From: JAWHTC01 sp032586155
GTDB taxonomy: Bacteria; Pseudomonadota; Alphaproteobacteria; Rhodobacterales; Rhodobacteraceae
DNA length: 64,000 bases
Assembly: GCF_032586155.1 (NCBI RefSeq)
Contig: NZ_JAWHTC010000004.1
Location: 310,001 to 374,000 of the forward strand
Direction of reading: 5' to 3'
Shown one piece after another: positions 34,383 through 42,667 of this stretch; position 1 is the stretch's first letter; each line of letters begins with the position of its first letter. The position numbers and the translations under genes were made by a program. The notes under the pieces are model-generated. The model worked only from the letters and a program-made list of their open reading frames with translations, searched no databases and was not told where the DNA came from.

Positions 34383-35132
34383 ATGCTTGATATCACCTAT
34401 TTTGGTGCGCTTTTCGCAGGGCTGGCGGCGTTTTTCACGCCCTGCATTCTGCCGATGGTGCCGTTCTACCTGAGTTATATGGCGGGGATCAGCATGGCCG
34501 AACTGCGGGGAGGTCCGGATGGCGAGGCCGAGATTGCCCCCGGCGCGGCACGCCGGCTGGTCATTTCCGCGATCATGTTCGCACTGGGGGTTACGACGAT
34601 CTTCATGCTGATGGGGATGGGGGCCACGGCGCTGGGTCAGGCGTTCATTCAATGGAAAGATACGCTGGCGTATGTGGCGGCGGCGGTGATCTTTGTCTTT
34701 GGATTGCATTTCCTGGGGGTGATCCGCATCGGTTTTTTGATGCGCGAGGCGCGGATGGAAACGAAGGCCGACCCGACGACCATCGCCGGGGCCTATCTGA
34801 TGGGGCTGGCCTTTGGTTTTGGCTGGACCGCCTGTGTCGGGCCGGTTCTGGCGTCGATCCTGATGATTGCGTCAGGCATGGGCGATATCAGCCAGGGCGC
34901 GCTTCTTCTGGCGATGTTCGGGCTGGGCATGACCGCGCCTTTCGTGATCGCGGCGTTCTTCGCACGCCCGTTCCTGGCGGCGTTGCAGAAACACCGGGCC
35001 AAGATGGCCTATGTCGAGAAGGCGATGGGCGTGATGCTGATCGTGTTTGCGATTCTGATCGCGACCGATACAGTCAACGTCATTTCGAACTGGATGATCG
35101 AGGTATTCCCGAGCTTCACCAAGATCGGGTAA
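34383..35132 (+). CDS. soxV: CcdA-type membrane electron carrier SoxV
   Basis: SoxV (249 aa) is a CcdA/DsbD-like inner-membrane protein that passes reductant from cytoplasmic thioredoxin to periplasmic SoxW and SoxS. Six hydrophobic helices are visible. The paired cysteines of the family occur in AFFTPCILPMVPF (about residues 18-30) and in GFGWTACVGPVLAS (about 144-157). A GGGGAGGAG site precedes the ATG. The 102-bp upstream region, shared with soxS, carries the putative operator. soxW follows twelve bases on. Confidence 0.92.
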   Translation: MLDITYFGALFAGLAAFFTPCILPMVPFYLSYMAGISMAELRGGPDGEAEIAPGAARRLVISAIMFALGVTTIFMLMGMGATALGQAFIQWKDTLAYVAAAVIFVFGLHFLGVIRIGFLMREARMETKADPTTIAGAYLMGLAFGFGWTACVGPVLASILMIASGMGDISQGALLLAMFGLGMTAPFVIAAFFARPFLAALQKHRAKMAYVEKAMGVMLIVFAILIATDTVNVISNWMIEVFPSFTKIG

Positions 35133-35144
35133 AGGGAGAAATTC

Positions 35145-35726
35145 ATGAAACGGATATGGATGGCTTTGGTGCTGGTTTTTGCGGGCTCGTTGAGCCTGGG
35201 AGCAGCAGAGAAGGGGGATGATGGCCTGCACAAGACCCCTTGGATGCGTGACACGTTCAAGGACTTGCGCGAAGACCTGGATGAGGCCAATGCCGAAGGC
35301 AAGCGGCTGGTGCTGTTTATCGAGCAGCGTGGCTGCATCTACTGCGACAAGATGCATGCCGAGGTCTATCCCAACCCGGAGCTGTCGAAATACATCGAGG
35401 ACAATTACTTCGTGGTGCAGATGAACCTGCACGGCAACGACACGGCGGTGGATTTCGATGGTGAAGAAGCCGAGCAAGCCGATCTGATGCGCAAGTGGGG
35501 GATTCTCTTTACCCCGACTCTGATGTTCATGCCCGAGGAGGTGCCCGAGGGTCAGCAGGCCAACGTGGCGGCCGTTTCGGTGATGCCGGGCGCATTTGGC
35601 TTCCACACGACCTATAACATGTTCGTCTGGGTAAATGAGAAACGTTACGATTTTGATGACGGAGAGGATTTCCAACGATATCATGCGCGTATGTTAAAAG
35701 AACGACAAGCAGCGAAGGGTGAATGA
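35145..35726 (+). CDS. soxW: Periplasmic thioredoxin SoxW
   Basis: SoxW (193 aa) is a secreted thioredoxin reduced by SoxV. Signal peptide MKRIWMALVLVFAGSLSLG, then DDGLHKTPWMRDTF, the active site QRGCIYCDKMHAE (CxxC near residues 64-67) and GILFTPTLMFMP (cis-Pro). The DDGLHKxPW string and overall pattern recur in the protein at 42668, so the two are paralogues. It ends 140 bp before soxX; that gap holds a putative operator. Confidence 0.9.
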   Translation: MKRIWMALVLVFAGSLSLGAAEKGDDGLHKTPWMRDTFKDLREDLDEANAEGKRLVLFIEQRGCIYCDKMHAEVYPNPELSKYIEDNYFVVQMNLHGNDTAVDFDGEEAEQADLMRKWGILFTPTLMFMPEEVPEGQQANVAAVSVMPGAFGFHTTYNMFVWVNEKRYDFDDGEDFQRYHARMLKERQAAKGE

Positions 35727-35768
35727 GTAATTATGTTGCGCGGATACATGTTTGCGCAGACATAATAT

Positions 35769-35786
35769 AATTCATCTTTACGAATT
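35769..35786. promoter_or_regulatory. Putative SoxR operator before soxX
   Basis: AATTC-N8-GAATT dyad, followed by TGTTGTTGCG. The same dyad with the same spacing and a similar right flank (GAATTTGTTTTTGCG) lies before soxC at 40103-40120. SoxR of Paracoccus binds the corresponding soxW-soxX gap, which is established; this exact site is my inference. Confidence 0.55.
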
Positions 35787-35866
35787 TGTTGTTGCGTTTT
35801 TGTAACCATCTGCACTAGAACTGTTGGAGCTAACCTTGAAATAACCGGGTAGCATAGGGAGGAAAC

Positions 35867-36334
35867 ATGAGGTTTACGACACTGACACTGGCGGCTGCAC
35901 TGACCGCTGGAACAGCAATGGCCGGGGAAGTTGCCCCGAAGGATGTTATGTTCAACGGAAGCGCTGTTGAGGCGTCGCTGACCGGCGTTGCCGGTGATGC
36001 GAAGGCCGGAGAGGGCGTTTATTCATCCAAGAAAAAAGGCAATTGCATTGCCTGCCACCTGATCAGTTCGGTTGACTATCCGTTCGCGGGTAATGTCGGT
36101 CCGGCGCTGGATGGCGTGGCTGACCGCTGGAACGAAGCCGAGTTGCGCGGTATTCTGGTGAACTCGAAAATGACCTTCGAGGGCACGGTTATGCCAGCTT
36201 ACTACAAGGTCGATGGCTTTATCCGTCCGGGCAACCGGTACACTGGCAAAGCGGCTGACGACTCGTTTGGCCCGCTTCTTGAAGCCCAGCAAATCGAAGA
36301 CCTGGTCGCATTCCTGAGCACTCTGAAAGAGTGA
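35867..36334 (+). CDS. soxX: Sulfur oxidation c-type cytochrome SoxX
   Basis: SoxX (155 aa) is the small monoheme subunit of SoxXA, which attaches thiosulfate to the SoxY cysteine in the periplasm. Signal peptide MRFTTLTLAAALTAGTAMA-G; heme motif NCIACH (Cys60 to His64); the distal Met ligand is probably in TVMPAYYKV. Length matches the Paracoccus protein. The GGGAGGAAAC site precedes the ATG. First gene of soxXYZAB. Confidence 0.95.
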   Translation: MRFTTLTLAAALTAGTAMAGEVAPKDVMFNGSAVEASLTGVAGDAKAGEGVYSSKKKGNCIACHLISSVDYPFAGNVGPALDGVADRWNEAELRGILVNSKMTFEGTVMPAYYKVDGFIRPGNRYTGKAADDSFGPLLEAQQIEDLVAFLSTLKE

Positions 36335-36389
36335 TCCTGGTCGTGGCTGACGTGAAGAACAAGACAAACAGAACTCAAGGAGAGAGAGA

Positions 36390-36812
36390 ATGAGCTTCTC
36401 ACGACGCGATACTCTGGCGCTTGGCGCCGGTGCTGTTGCTCTGACCGCTCTGCCACTGCGCGTCAGCGCCGCGGCATCGGCAGACGAAGTGATCAACGCC
36501 TTCACCGGCGGTGCAGACGTTGCGGATGGCGGGGTCGAACTGACTGCGCCGGAGATTGCCGAGAACGGCAACACCGTGCCGGTGGCCGTGGCGGCCGAAG
36601 GCGCGGCGGCGATCATCATCGTTGCCACAGGCAACCCGAACCCGAATGTTGCCACCTTCAATTTCGGCGAGTTGTCGGGCGCATCCTCGGCGTCGACCCG
36701 GATTCGTCTGGCCGGCACTCAGGAAGTTGCGGCCATCGCCAAGATGGCGGATGGCAGTTTCAAGAAAGCATCCCGGACCGTAAAGGTCACCATCGGCGGC
36801 TGCGGCGGCTAA
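36390..36812 (+). CDS. soxY: Thiosulfate-oxidation carrier protein SoxY
   Basis: SoxY (140 aa) is the covalent carrier of sulfur intermediates in the Sox cycle. A Tat signal (SRRDTLALGAGAVALTA) leads to export as a folded complex with SoxZ. The C-terminal swinging arm ends in the invariant GGCGG with Cys138 as the sulfur attachment point. AAGGAGAGAGA precedes the ATG. Length and ends are typical. Confidence 0.96.
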   Translation: MSFSRRDTLALGAGAVALTALPLRVSAAASADEVINAFTGGADVADGGVELTAPEIAENGNTVPVAVAAEGAAAIIIVATGNPNPNVATFNFGELSGASSASTRIRLAGTQEVAAIAKMADGSFKKASRTVKVTIGGCGG

Positions 36813-36831
36813 GGCATAGGAGACCAGACAC

Positions 36832-37161
36832 ATGGCAGAAGGTGTAAAACCCCGCGTGAAAGCCCCCAAATCGGCGGCAGCAGGCGAAACCGTGACGCTG
36901 AAAACCCTGATCAGCCACAAGATGGAATCGGGTCAGCGCAAGAAAAAGGATGGCAGCCCCATCCCGCGTTCGATCATCAACCGCTTTACCTGCGAATATA
37001 ACGGCAAGAGCGTGATCGATGTGGCGATGGAGCCGTCGATCTCGACCAACCCGTATTTCGAATTCAAGGCCGTTGTGCCGGAAGCCGGTGATTTCAAGTT
37101 CACCTGGTATGACGATGACGGCTCGGTCTACGAGACCACCAAGTCGGTCAAGGTCGGCTAA
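36832..37161 (+). CDS. soxZ: Thiosulfate-oxidation carrier complex protein SoxZ
   Basis: SoxZ (109 aa) pairs with SoxY in the periplasm and supports its swinging arm. It has no signal of its own, so it should ride with SoxY through Tat. The Ig-like beta pattern is visible (VTLKTLISHKMESGQRKK, PYFEFKAVVPEAGDFKFTW). It starts twenty bases after soxY. A hairpin lies between it and soxA. Confidence 0.95.
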   Translation: MAEGVKPRVKAPKSAAAGETVTLKTLISHKMESGQRKKKDGSPIPRSIINRFTCEYNGKSVIDVAMEPSISTNPYFEFKAVVPEAGDFKFTWYDDDGSVYETTKSVKVG

Positions 37162-37170
37162 GCACGGATA

Positions 37171-37202
37171 TGCGCCCTGCCTCGCAAGAAGGGTAGGGCG
37201 CA
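37171..37202 (+). terminator. Intercistronic hairpin between soxZ and soxA
   Basis: TGCGCCCT (37171-37178) pairs with AGGGCGCA (37195-37202); the stem extends inward by a G-T wobble and two more pairs. A run of A, not T, follows, so on the coding strand it is more likely an mRNA processing or stabilising hairpin than a true terminator. It could raise SoxXYZ over SoxA. Confidence 0.5.
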
Positions 37203-37226
37203 CAAAAAAATAAGGGAGGAAACCGT

Positions 37227-38081
37227 ATGAAATTCAAGACGATGTCTCTTGTCGCTGCGGTCGCCGTGGCTTTGCCGACTTTCGCGATTGCGGATGCCGA
37301 CGATGACAAGCTGGTGGTGAACGGCGATATGGAAATGGTCACCAAGACCAAGGCCGCCGCGCACCTCGATGGGGCGCTGGACGAGGCGATTTCGGGCTGG
37401 CACTTCCGCTCGGATGAGACCCAGGCGCTCCAGGCCGATGATTTCGACAACCCGGGCATGATCTATGTTGACCAGGCGATGGACGACTGGGTCAAGGTTG
37501 AAGGCAGCGAAGGCAAATCCTGCGCCAGCTGTCACGATGACCCGGCCGAAAGCATGAAGGGCGTGCGCGCGGTCTATCCGAAATGGAATGAAGAGACGGG
37601 CAAGCTGCACACGCTGCAAACCCAGATCAACCATTGCCGGACGGAACGTATGGGCGCCGAGCCGCTGAAATACGCCAAGACCAAGATCAACCGTATGGAA
37701 GCGATGATCAGCAGCCATTCGCGTGGTATGCCTGTGAACGTGGCCATTGACGGCCCGGTCGCGGATATCTGGGCCAAGGGTAAGGAAATGTACTATACCC
37801 GGTTCGGTCAGCTGGAACTGAGCTGTGCCTCGTGCCACGAAGAAAACTATGGCAACCACATTCGCTCGGACCACCTGAGCCAGGGCCAGATCAATGGTTT
37901 CCCGGTTTACCGTCTGAAGAATGCCAAGCTGACCTCGGCGCAGGCGCGTTTCAAAGGGTGTATTCGCGACACCCGTGCGGAAACATTCAGCCCGAACTCG
38001 GATGAGTTCCACGCGCTGGAGCTGTACGTTACCAGCCGCGGCAACGGTCTGTCGGTCGAAGGTCCTTCGGTCCGCAACTAA
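37227..38081 (+). CDS. soxA: Sulfur oxidation diheme cytochrome SoxA
   Basis: SoxA (284 aa) is the catalytic subunit of SoxXA (L-cysteine S-thiosulfotransferase). Signal peptide MKFKTMSLVAAVAVALPTFA-I. Two heme motifs, both CASCH, are at Cys99-His103 and near residue 200, so both hemes are retained (some SoxA have one). The later ARFKGCIRDTR (about residue 246) holds the Cys that ligates the active heme and becomes a persulfide. GGGAGGA precedes the ATG. Confidence 0.95.
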   Translation: MKFKTMSLVAAVAVALPTFAIADADDDKLVVNGDMEMVTKTKAAAHLDGALDEAISGWHFRSDETQALQADDFDNPGMIYVDQAMDDWVKVEGSEGKSCASCHDDPAESMKGVRAVYPKWNEETGKLHTLQTQINHCRTERMGAEPLKYAKTKINRMEAMISSHSRGMPVNVAIDGPVADIWAKGKEMYYTRFGQLELSCASCHEENYGNHIRSDHLSQGQINGFPVYRLKNAKLTSAQARFKGCIRDTRAETFSPNSDEFHALELYVTSRGNGLSVEGPSVRN

Positions 38082-38090
38082 ATAAGGCGA

Positions 38091-38119
38091 AGGCCCGCCC
38101 TTGGGAAAGGGGCGGGCCT
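38091..38119 (+). terminator. Terminator-like hairpin between soxA and soxB
   Basis: Perfect 10-bp stem AGGCCCGCCC / GGGCGGGCCT with a nine-base loop, followed by TTCTCTTTT. Its strength and pyrimidine tail suggest partial termination after soxA. soxB would then depend on readthrough or its own promoter in the 74 bp that follow. Confidence 0.75.
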
Positions 38120-38193
38120 TTCTCTTTTCCCACAAATTCAAATCCGCGCATATGAATGGCGCGGAATCGTAATACACGGAAAGGCTCTCATCC

Positions 38194-39891
38194 ATGATTT
38201 CACGTCGTGACTTCCTTCAGGTTTCCATGGCGGCTTCGGCCATGGTGGGGGCCTCGGGCTATGGCAACTGGGCCCGTTTGGCGGCGCAGCAGGCGCTGAC
38301 CCAGGATCAGCTTCTGGAGTTTGATACCTTCGGCAACGTGACGCTGATGCATATCACCGACATTCACGCGCAGCTTAAACCGATCTATTTCCGTGAACCC
38401 GAGATCAATCTGGGCGTGGGCGAGGCGCGGGGCCATGTTCCGCATGTCACCGGCGCGGATTTCCGCAAGATGTACGGAATCGAGGATGGCTCGGCATCGG
38501 CTTATGCCTTGAGCTATAACGATTTTTCCTCGCTGGCACAGGCTTATGGCCGGGTCGGTGGTATGGACCGTGTGTCGACCGTGATCAATTCGATCCGCGC
38601 CGACCGGCCTGACGCTTTGTTGCTGGATGGTGGTGACACCTGGCATGGTTCGTACACCTGCTATCAGACCGAAGGCCAGGACGTGGTCAATGTGATGAAC
38701 GCGCTGAAACCCGACGCGATGACGTTCCACTGGGAGTTCACGCTGGGCAGCGAGCGGGTCAACGAGCTGGTCGAGAACCTGCCGTTCGCGGCGCTGGGGC
38801 AGAATATTTTTGATGCGGAATGGGACGAGCCGGCCGAGCTGTTCAAGCCCTACAAGTTCTTCGAACGCGGCGGGGTCAAGATAGCGGTGATCGGGCAGGC
38901 CTTCCCGTATATGCCGATTGCCAACCCGCGCTGGATGTTCCCGGAATATTCGTTCGGAATCCGAGATCAGCACATGCAGGAGATGGTGGACGAGGTGCGG
39001 GCCGAGGGGGCCGAACTTGTGGTCTGCCTGTCGCATAACGGGTTCGACGTCGACAAGAAGATGGCCGGCCGGGTCAAGGGGATCGACGTGATCCTGACCG
39101 GGCACACCCATGATGCGCTGCCCGAACCGGTGCAGGTGGGCGAGACCTTCCTGATTGCCTCCGGGTCGAACAGCAAGTTTGTCAGCCGGGTCGATCTGGA
39201 TGTGCGCGACGGCAAGATGATGGGCATCCGTCACAAGCTGATTCCGATCTTTGCCGACGTGATCGCGCCCGATCCGGTGATCACCAAGCTGATCGATGAT
39301 GAGCGCGCGCCGTTCAAGGCAGAACTGGAAGAGGTAATCGGCACCACCGACGACCTTCTGTATCGTCGTGGCAACTTCAACGGCACCTGGGATGACCTGA
39401 TCTGTGATGCGCTGATTTCCGAGCGCGAAGCGGATATCGCCATGTCGCCCGGCGTGCGCTGGGGCCCGAGCATCCTGCCGGGGCAGGAGATCACCCGCGA
39501 AGACATCTGGAATGTTTGCTCGATGACCTATGGCAAGGCCTATCGGTCCGAGATGACAGGCGAGTTCATTCACGTGATCCTGGAAGACGTGGCCGACAAC
39601 CTGTTCAATCCTGACCCCTATTACCAGCAGGGCGGCGACATGGTGCGGGTTGGTGGCCTGGGCTATCGCATCGACATCAACAAACCACAGGGCGAGCGGA
39701 TCACCGAGATGACGCTGCTCAAGACCGGCGAGACGATTGACCCGGCCAAGACCTATGTGGTGGCGGGCTGGGCGTCGGTCAACGAAGGCACCGAGGGGCC
39801 GCAGATCTGGGATGTGATCGAGAACCACATCAAGAAGGAAGGCACCGTGAAGCTGAATCCGAACAACAGCGTGAAGGTTGTTGGCGGATAA
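38194..39891 (+). CDS. soxB: Thiosulfohydrolase SoxB
   Basis: SoxB (565 aa) is the periplasmic dimanganese hydrolase that releases sulfate from the SoxY-bound sulfonate. Tat signal SRRDFLQVSMAASAM at the N-terminus. Metal-binding motifs of the 5'-nucleotidase family: ITDIHAQLKP (about residues 54-63), LDGGDTWHGSYT (about 146-157) and LTGHTHDALPEP near 303-314. The 5'-nucleotidase C-terminal domain follows. Length is normal. It ends before a strong terminator. Confidence 0.96.
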   Translation: MISRRDFLQVSMAASAMVGASGYGNWARLAAQQALTQDQLLEFDTFGNVTLMHITDIHAQLKPIYFREPEINLGVGEARGHVPHVTGADFRKMYGIEDGSASAYALSYNDFSSLAQAYGRVGGMDRVSTVINSIRADRPDALLLDGGDTWHGSYTCYQTEGQDVVNVMNALKPDAMTFHWEFTLGSERVNELVENLPFAALGQNIFDAEWDEPAELFKPYKFFERGGVKIAVIGQAFPYMPIANPRWMFPEYSFGIRDQHMQEMVDEVRAEGAELVVCLSHNGFDVDKKMAGRVKGIDVILTGHTHDALPEPVQVGETFLIASGSNSKFVSRVDLDVRDGKMMGIRHKLIPIFADVIAPDPVITKLIDDERAPFKAELEEVIGTTDDLLYRRGNFNGTWDDLICDALISEREADIAMSPGVRWGPSILPGQEITREDIWNVCSMTYGKAYRSEMTGEFIHVILEDVADNLFNPDPYYQQGGDMVRVGGLGYRIDINKPQGERITEMTLLKTGETIDPAKTYVVAGWASVNEGTEGPQIWDVIENHIKKEGTVKLNPNNSVKVVGG

Positions 39892-39931
39892 CAGGCGAAT
39901 GGCGGGGTAATCCCCGTCAGAAGAAATGAGC

Positions 39932-39960
39932 GGCCCCTGCCATCGGCGGGGGCCTTTTTT
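39932..39960 (+). terminator. Rho-independent terminator after soxB
   Basis: GGCCCCTGCC pairs with GGCGGGGGCC (one G-T wobble), three-base loop, then TTTTTT. It lies 40 bp past the soxB stop and separates soxXYZAB from soxCD. Confidence 0.88.
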
Positions 39961-40069
39961 CGTGGCGAGGACATTAAGTTGTACACGAAAGTCATATTTC
40001 TTTTACAATAACTCCAGATAGTTGTACGGCGCGGATGGGTGACGTTAGGTCATTGAAATAAAGTAATTA

Positions 40070-40123
40070 GAATATGTGAATATGTATTTCCTTTTACGCA
40101 CAAATTCCATAAAGGGAATTTGT
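40070..40123. promoter_or_regulatory. Putative SoxR operator region before soxC
   Basis: Two elements. GAATATGTGAAT (40070-40081) is identical to 34334-34345 before soxV. A perfect 9-bp inverted repeat ACAAATTCC / GGAATTTGT with a six-base spacer (40100-40123) contains the AATTC-N8-GAATT dyad shared with the site before soxX. The region after the soxB terminator is AT-rich, as expected for an independent promoter. The SoxR assignment is inference. Confidence 0.55.
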
Positions 40124-40148
40124 TTTTGCGTAACAGGAGGCAGAATCG

Positions 40149-41432
40149 ATGACCACGAGTTTCAAAGGTGCGAAGCCGTCGCGCCGGTCTTTTTTGACGG
40201 GGGCCATGGCCGCAGGCGGTGCGCTTGCCGGGGCAGGGGCTGTAAAGGCCGCTGGGGCCGATCCGTTGATCACCGAAGTTCAGGACTGGGCGTCCTATGG
40301 CGGCGATGGTGTTGACCACGCACCCTATGGCCTGCCGATCAATTTCGAAGACGATGTGGTGCGCCGCAATGTTGAATGGCTGACCGCCGGCACGGTGAGC
40401 TCGATCAACTTCACGCCGATCCACGCGCTGGATGGAACGATCACCCCGGCGGGTTGCGCATTTGAGCGTCACCACTCGGGCGCAATCGAGCTCAAGAAAG
40501 CGGACTACCGTCTGATGATCAACGGGCTGGTCGATACCGAGATGGTGTTCACCTATGACGACCTGGAACGTTTCCCGCGCGTGAACCAGACCTACTTCTT
40601 GGAATGCGCCGCCAACACGGGCATGGAATGGGCGGGGGCGCAGCTCAATGGCGCGCAGTTCACCCACGGCATGATCCACAACATGGAATACTCGGGCATT
40701 TCGCTGCGCAGCCTGCTGGAAGAGGCGGGTCTGGGTAAGGCGGGTGATCTGAAGGACAAGTGGCTGTACGTGGAAGGTGCGGATGCCAGCTCGAACGGTC
40801 GCTCGATCCCGATGGAAAAGGCGCTGGACGATTGCATGATCGCCTTCAAGGCCAATGGCGAAGCGCTGCGCAAGGAACATGGTTATCCTGCGCGCCTGGT
40901 TGTGCCGGGTTGGGAAGGCAACTTGTGGGTTAAGTGGATCCGCCGCATGGAGGTCATGGACCAGCCGGTTCAGAGTCGAGAGGAGACCTCGAAATACACC
41001 GACACGCTGGAAGATGGCACCAGCCGGAAGTGGACCTGGGTGATGGACGCCAAGTCGGTTGTCACCAGCCCGAGCCCGCAGGCACCGATCAAGCACGGGC
41101 ATGGCCCGCTGGTCATCACCGGTCTGGCCTGGTCGGGCCGGGGCAAGATCACCCGCGTCGACATCTCGAAAGATGGGGGCATGACCTGGGAGACCGCGCG
41201 TCTGGCCGCAGAGGGGCAGGACAAGGCGTTGACCCGTTTCTACCTCGATACCGAGTGGACCGGCGAAGAGATGTTCCTGCAGAGCCGCGCCTTGGACGAG
41301 ACCGGCTATGTGCAGCCGACCAAGGCGGCGCTGCGCGAGGTGCGCGGCGAGAACTCGATCTATCACAACAACTGCATCCAGACCTGGTATGTGAACGCCA
41401 ACGGAGAGGCTGAAAATGTCGAAGTTTCTTAA
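40149..41432 (+). CDS. soxC: Sulfite dehydrogenase molybdopterin subunit SoxC
   Basis: SoxC (427 aa) is the molybdenum subunit of SoxCD, which oxidises the SoxY-bound sulfane sulfur with release of six electrons. Tat signal SRRSFLTGAMAAGGALAG. The molybdopterin domain has the Mo-ligating Cys in FLECAANTGMEW (near residue 153), and the dimerisation domain follows (SKDGGMTWETARLA). Presence of soxCD means complete thiosulfate oxidation without sulfur globules. ACAGGAGG precedes the ATG. It overlaps soxD by 17 bases. Confidence 0.95.
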   Translation: MTTSFKGAKPSRRSFLTGAMAAGGALAGAGAVKAAGADPLITEVQDWASYGGDGVDHAPYGLPINFEDDVVRRNVEWLTAGTVSSINFTPIHALDGTITPAGCAFERHHSGAIELKKADYRLMINGLVDTEMVFTYDDLERFPRVNQTYFLECAANTGMEWAGAQLNGAQFTHGMIHNMEYSGISLRSLLEEAGLGKAGDLKDKWLYVEGADASSNGRSIPMEKALDDCMIAFKANGEALRKEHGYPARLVVPGWEGNLWVKWIRRMEVMDQPVQSREETSKYTDTLEDGTSRKWTWVMDAKSVVTSPSPQAPIKHGHGPLVITGLAWSGRGKITRVDISKDGGMTWETARLAAEGQDKALTRFYLDTEWTGEEMFLQSRALDETGYVQPTKAALREVRGENSIYHNNCIQTWYVNANGEAENVEVS

Positions 41433-42507
41433 GTTTGTAACCGTTTCGGCCCTGGCCGCCGTTGTCGCAGCACCGGCAATGGCAGCCCCCAAGCCCAAGG
41501 CCGAGAAGCTGGGCCTGGGTCGTGTGGCTCTGCCCGAGGAGGTGGCGGCCTGGGATCTGGACGTGTCGCCCGATGGTACCGGTTTGCCGCATGGATCGGG
41601 CTCGGTTCTGGATGGTGAAGAGATCTTTGCCGAGCAATGCGCCATCTGCCACGGCGATTTCGCCGAGGGCGTGGACAACTGGCCCAAGCTGGCCGGGGGC
41701 GCGGACACGCTGGATCACAAGGACCCACTGAAAACGGTTGGCTCTTACTGGCCGTACCTGTCGACGGCGTTCGACTATGTGAACCGGTCGATGCCCTTTG
41801 GTCAGGCGCAGACGCTGAGGGCGGATGAAACCTATGCGATGGTCGCCTACATCCTCTATTCGAACGACATGGTGGACGAGGATTTCGTCCTGTCGAACGA
41901 GAATTTTCTGGATGTGGAAATGCCCAATGCGGACGGGTTCATCGTAGATGATCGCGACACGTCCGAGGCGCATTTCTGGGGCGAGCCGTGCATGAGCAAT
42001 TGCAAGCCCGAGCCGGTGAAAATCACCATGCGCGCCGCTGTTCTGGACGTGACCCCGGAAGATGCCGCGGCCCGCGAGGCCCGCGAAGCCGAGGCCACCA
42101 CCCTGAAAGAGGGCGAGGCCGAGACGCTTCTGGCGTCGGCCAGTGGGACCGGCGCGGCGACGGAATCGGCGCAAACTGCGCTTGATCCGGCGCTGGTGAA
42201 GGCCGGTGAGAAGGTGTTCAAGAAGTGCAAAGCTTGCCACCAGGTCGGCGAAAAGGCCAAGAATAAGACCGGTCCGGTGCTGAATGGTGTCATGGGACGT
42301 GGCTTTGCCAGCGTGGACGGCTTCAAATACTCGAAGACGATCAAGGCGATGGGCGAAGAGGGCATGATCTGGGACGAGGCCAACATGGCCGAATTCCTGA
42401 AGAATCCCAAGGCCTTCATTAAAAAGACAAAAATGTCGTTTGCCGGTCTCAAGAAAGACGAGGATGCGGCGGCTGTGATCGAGTATCTGAAATCGTTCCC
42501 GGAATAA
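41416..42507 (+). CDS. soxD: Diheme cytochrome subunit SoxD
   Basis: SoxD (363 aa) is the cytochrome subunit that takes electrons from SoxC. Signal peptide MSKFLKFVTVSALAAVVAAPAMA. Heme motif 1 is CAICHGDF near residue 75. Heme motif 2 is KCKACHQVG near 270, in a C-terminal cytochrome c550-like domain with VMGRGFASVDGFKYS and the Met ligand KTKMSFAG. A Glu/Ala-rich linker joins the two domains. Ends before a terminator. Confidence 0.94.
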   Translation: MSKFLKFVTVSALAAVVAAPAMAAPKPKAEKLGLGRVALPEEVAAWDLDVSPDGTGLPHGSGSVLDGEEIFAEQCAICHGDFAEGVDNWPKLAGGADTLDHKDPLKTVGSYWPYLSTAFDYVNRSMPFGQAQTLRADETYAMVAYILYSNDMVDEDFVLSNENFLDVEMPNADGFIVDDRDTSEAHFWGEPCMSNCKPEPVKITMRAAVLDVTPEDAAAREAREAEATTLKEGEAETLLASASGTGAATESAQTALDPALVKAGEKVFKKCKACHQVGEKAKNKTGPVLNGVMGRGFASVDGFKYSKTIKAMGEEGMIWDEANMAEFLKNPKAFIKKTKMSFAGLKKDEDAAAVIEYLKSFPE

Positions 42508-42530
42508 TTTCCGACATCGCTGTTGCATGG

Positions 42531-42558
42531 AAAGGGGCTGCTGCGACGGCCCCTTTTT
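42531..42558 (+). terminator. Terminator after soxD
   Basis: Perfect 8-bp stem AAAGGGGC / GCCCCTTT with a ten-base loop, continuing in TTTTT. It lies 23 bp past the soxD stop and separates soxCD from the thioredoxin-soxE-soxF unit. Confidence 0.85.
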
Positions 42559-42571
42559 ATGTGCGAAATTC

Positions 42572-42606
42572 TGCATATAACATGCAAATATTCTCTTATC
42601 AGATTT
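42572..42606. promoter_or_regulatory. Possible operators before the third thioredoxin gene
   Basis: An inverted repeat TGCAT-N5-ATGCA (42572-42586) is followed by TATTC-N8-GATTT (42589-42606), which matches the AATTC-N8-GAATT dyad at 8 of 10 positions. The region is AT-rich and lies between the soxD terminator and a strong GGGAGGAG site. Evidence is suggestive only. Confidence 0.35.
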
Positions 42607-42667
42607 TATTTTGGAATTGACGCTAGGTCGTGTCATAGTGGTGGCGGTAACAGGGAGGAGTTGCCAC

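Noticed and set aside
38200..39828. 542-aa open frame antisense to soxB
   Set aside because: soxB has all metal-binding motifs and a Tat signal; the antisense frame has none of these.
40100..40123. ACAAATTCC/GGAATTTGT hairpin with T-run as a terminator
   Set aside because: A strong terminator already lies after soxB at 39932, the stem is AT-rich and weak, and the same dyad occurs before soxX. An operator is more likely.
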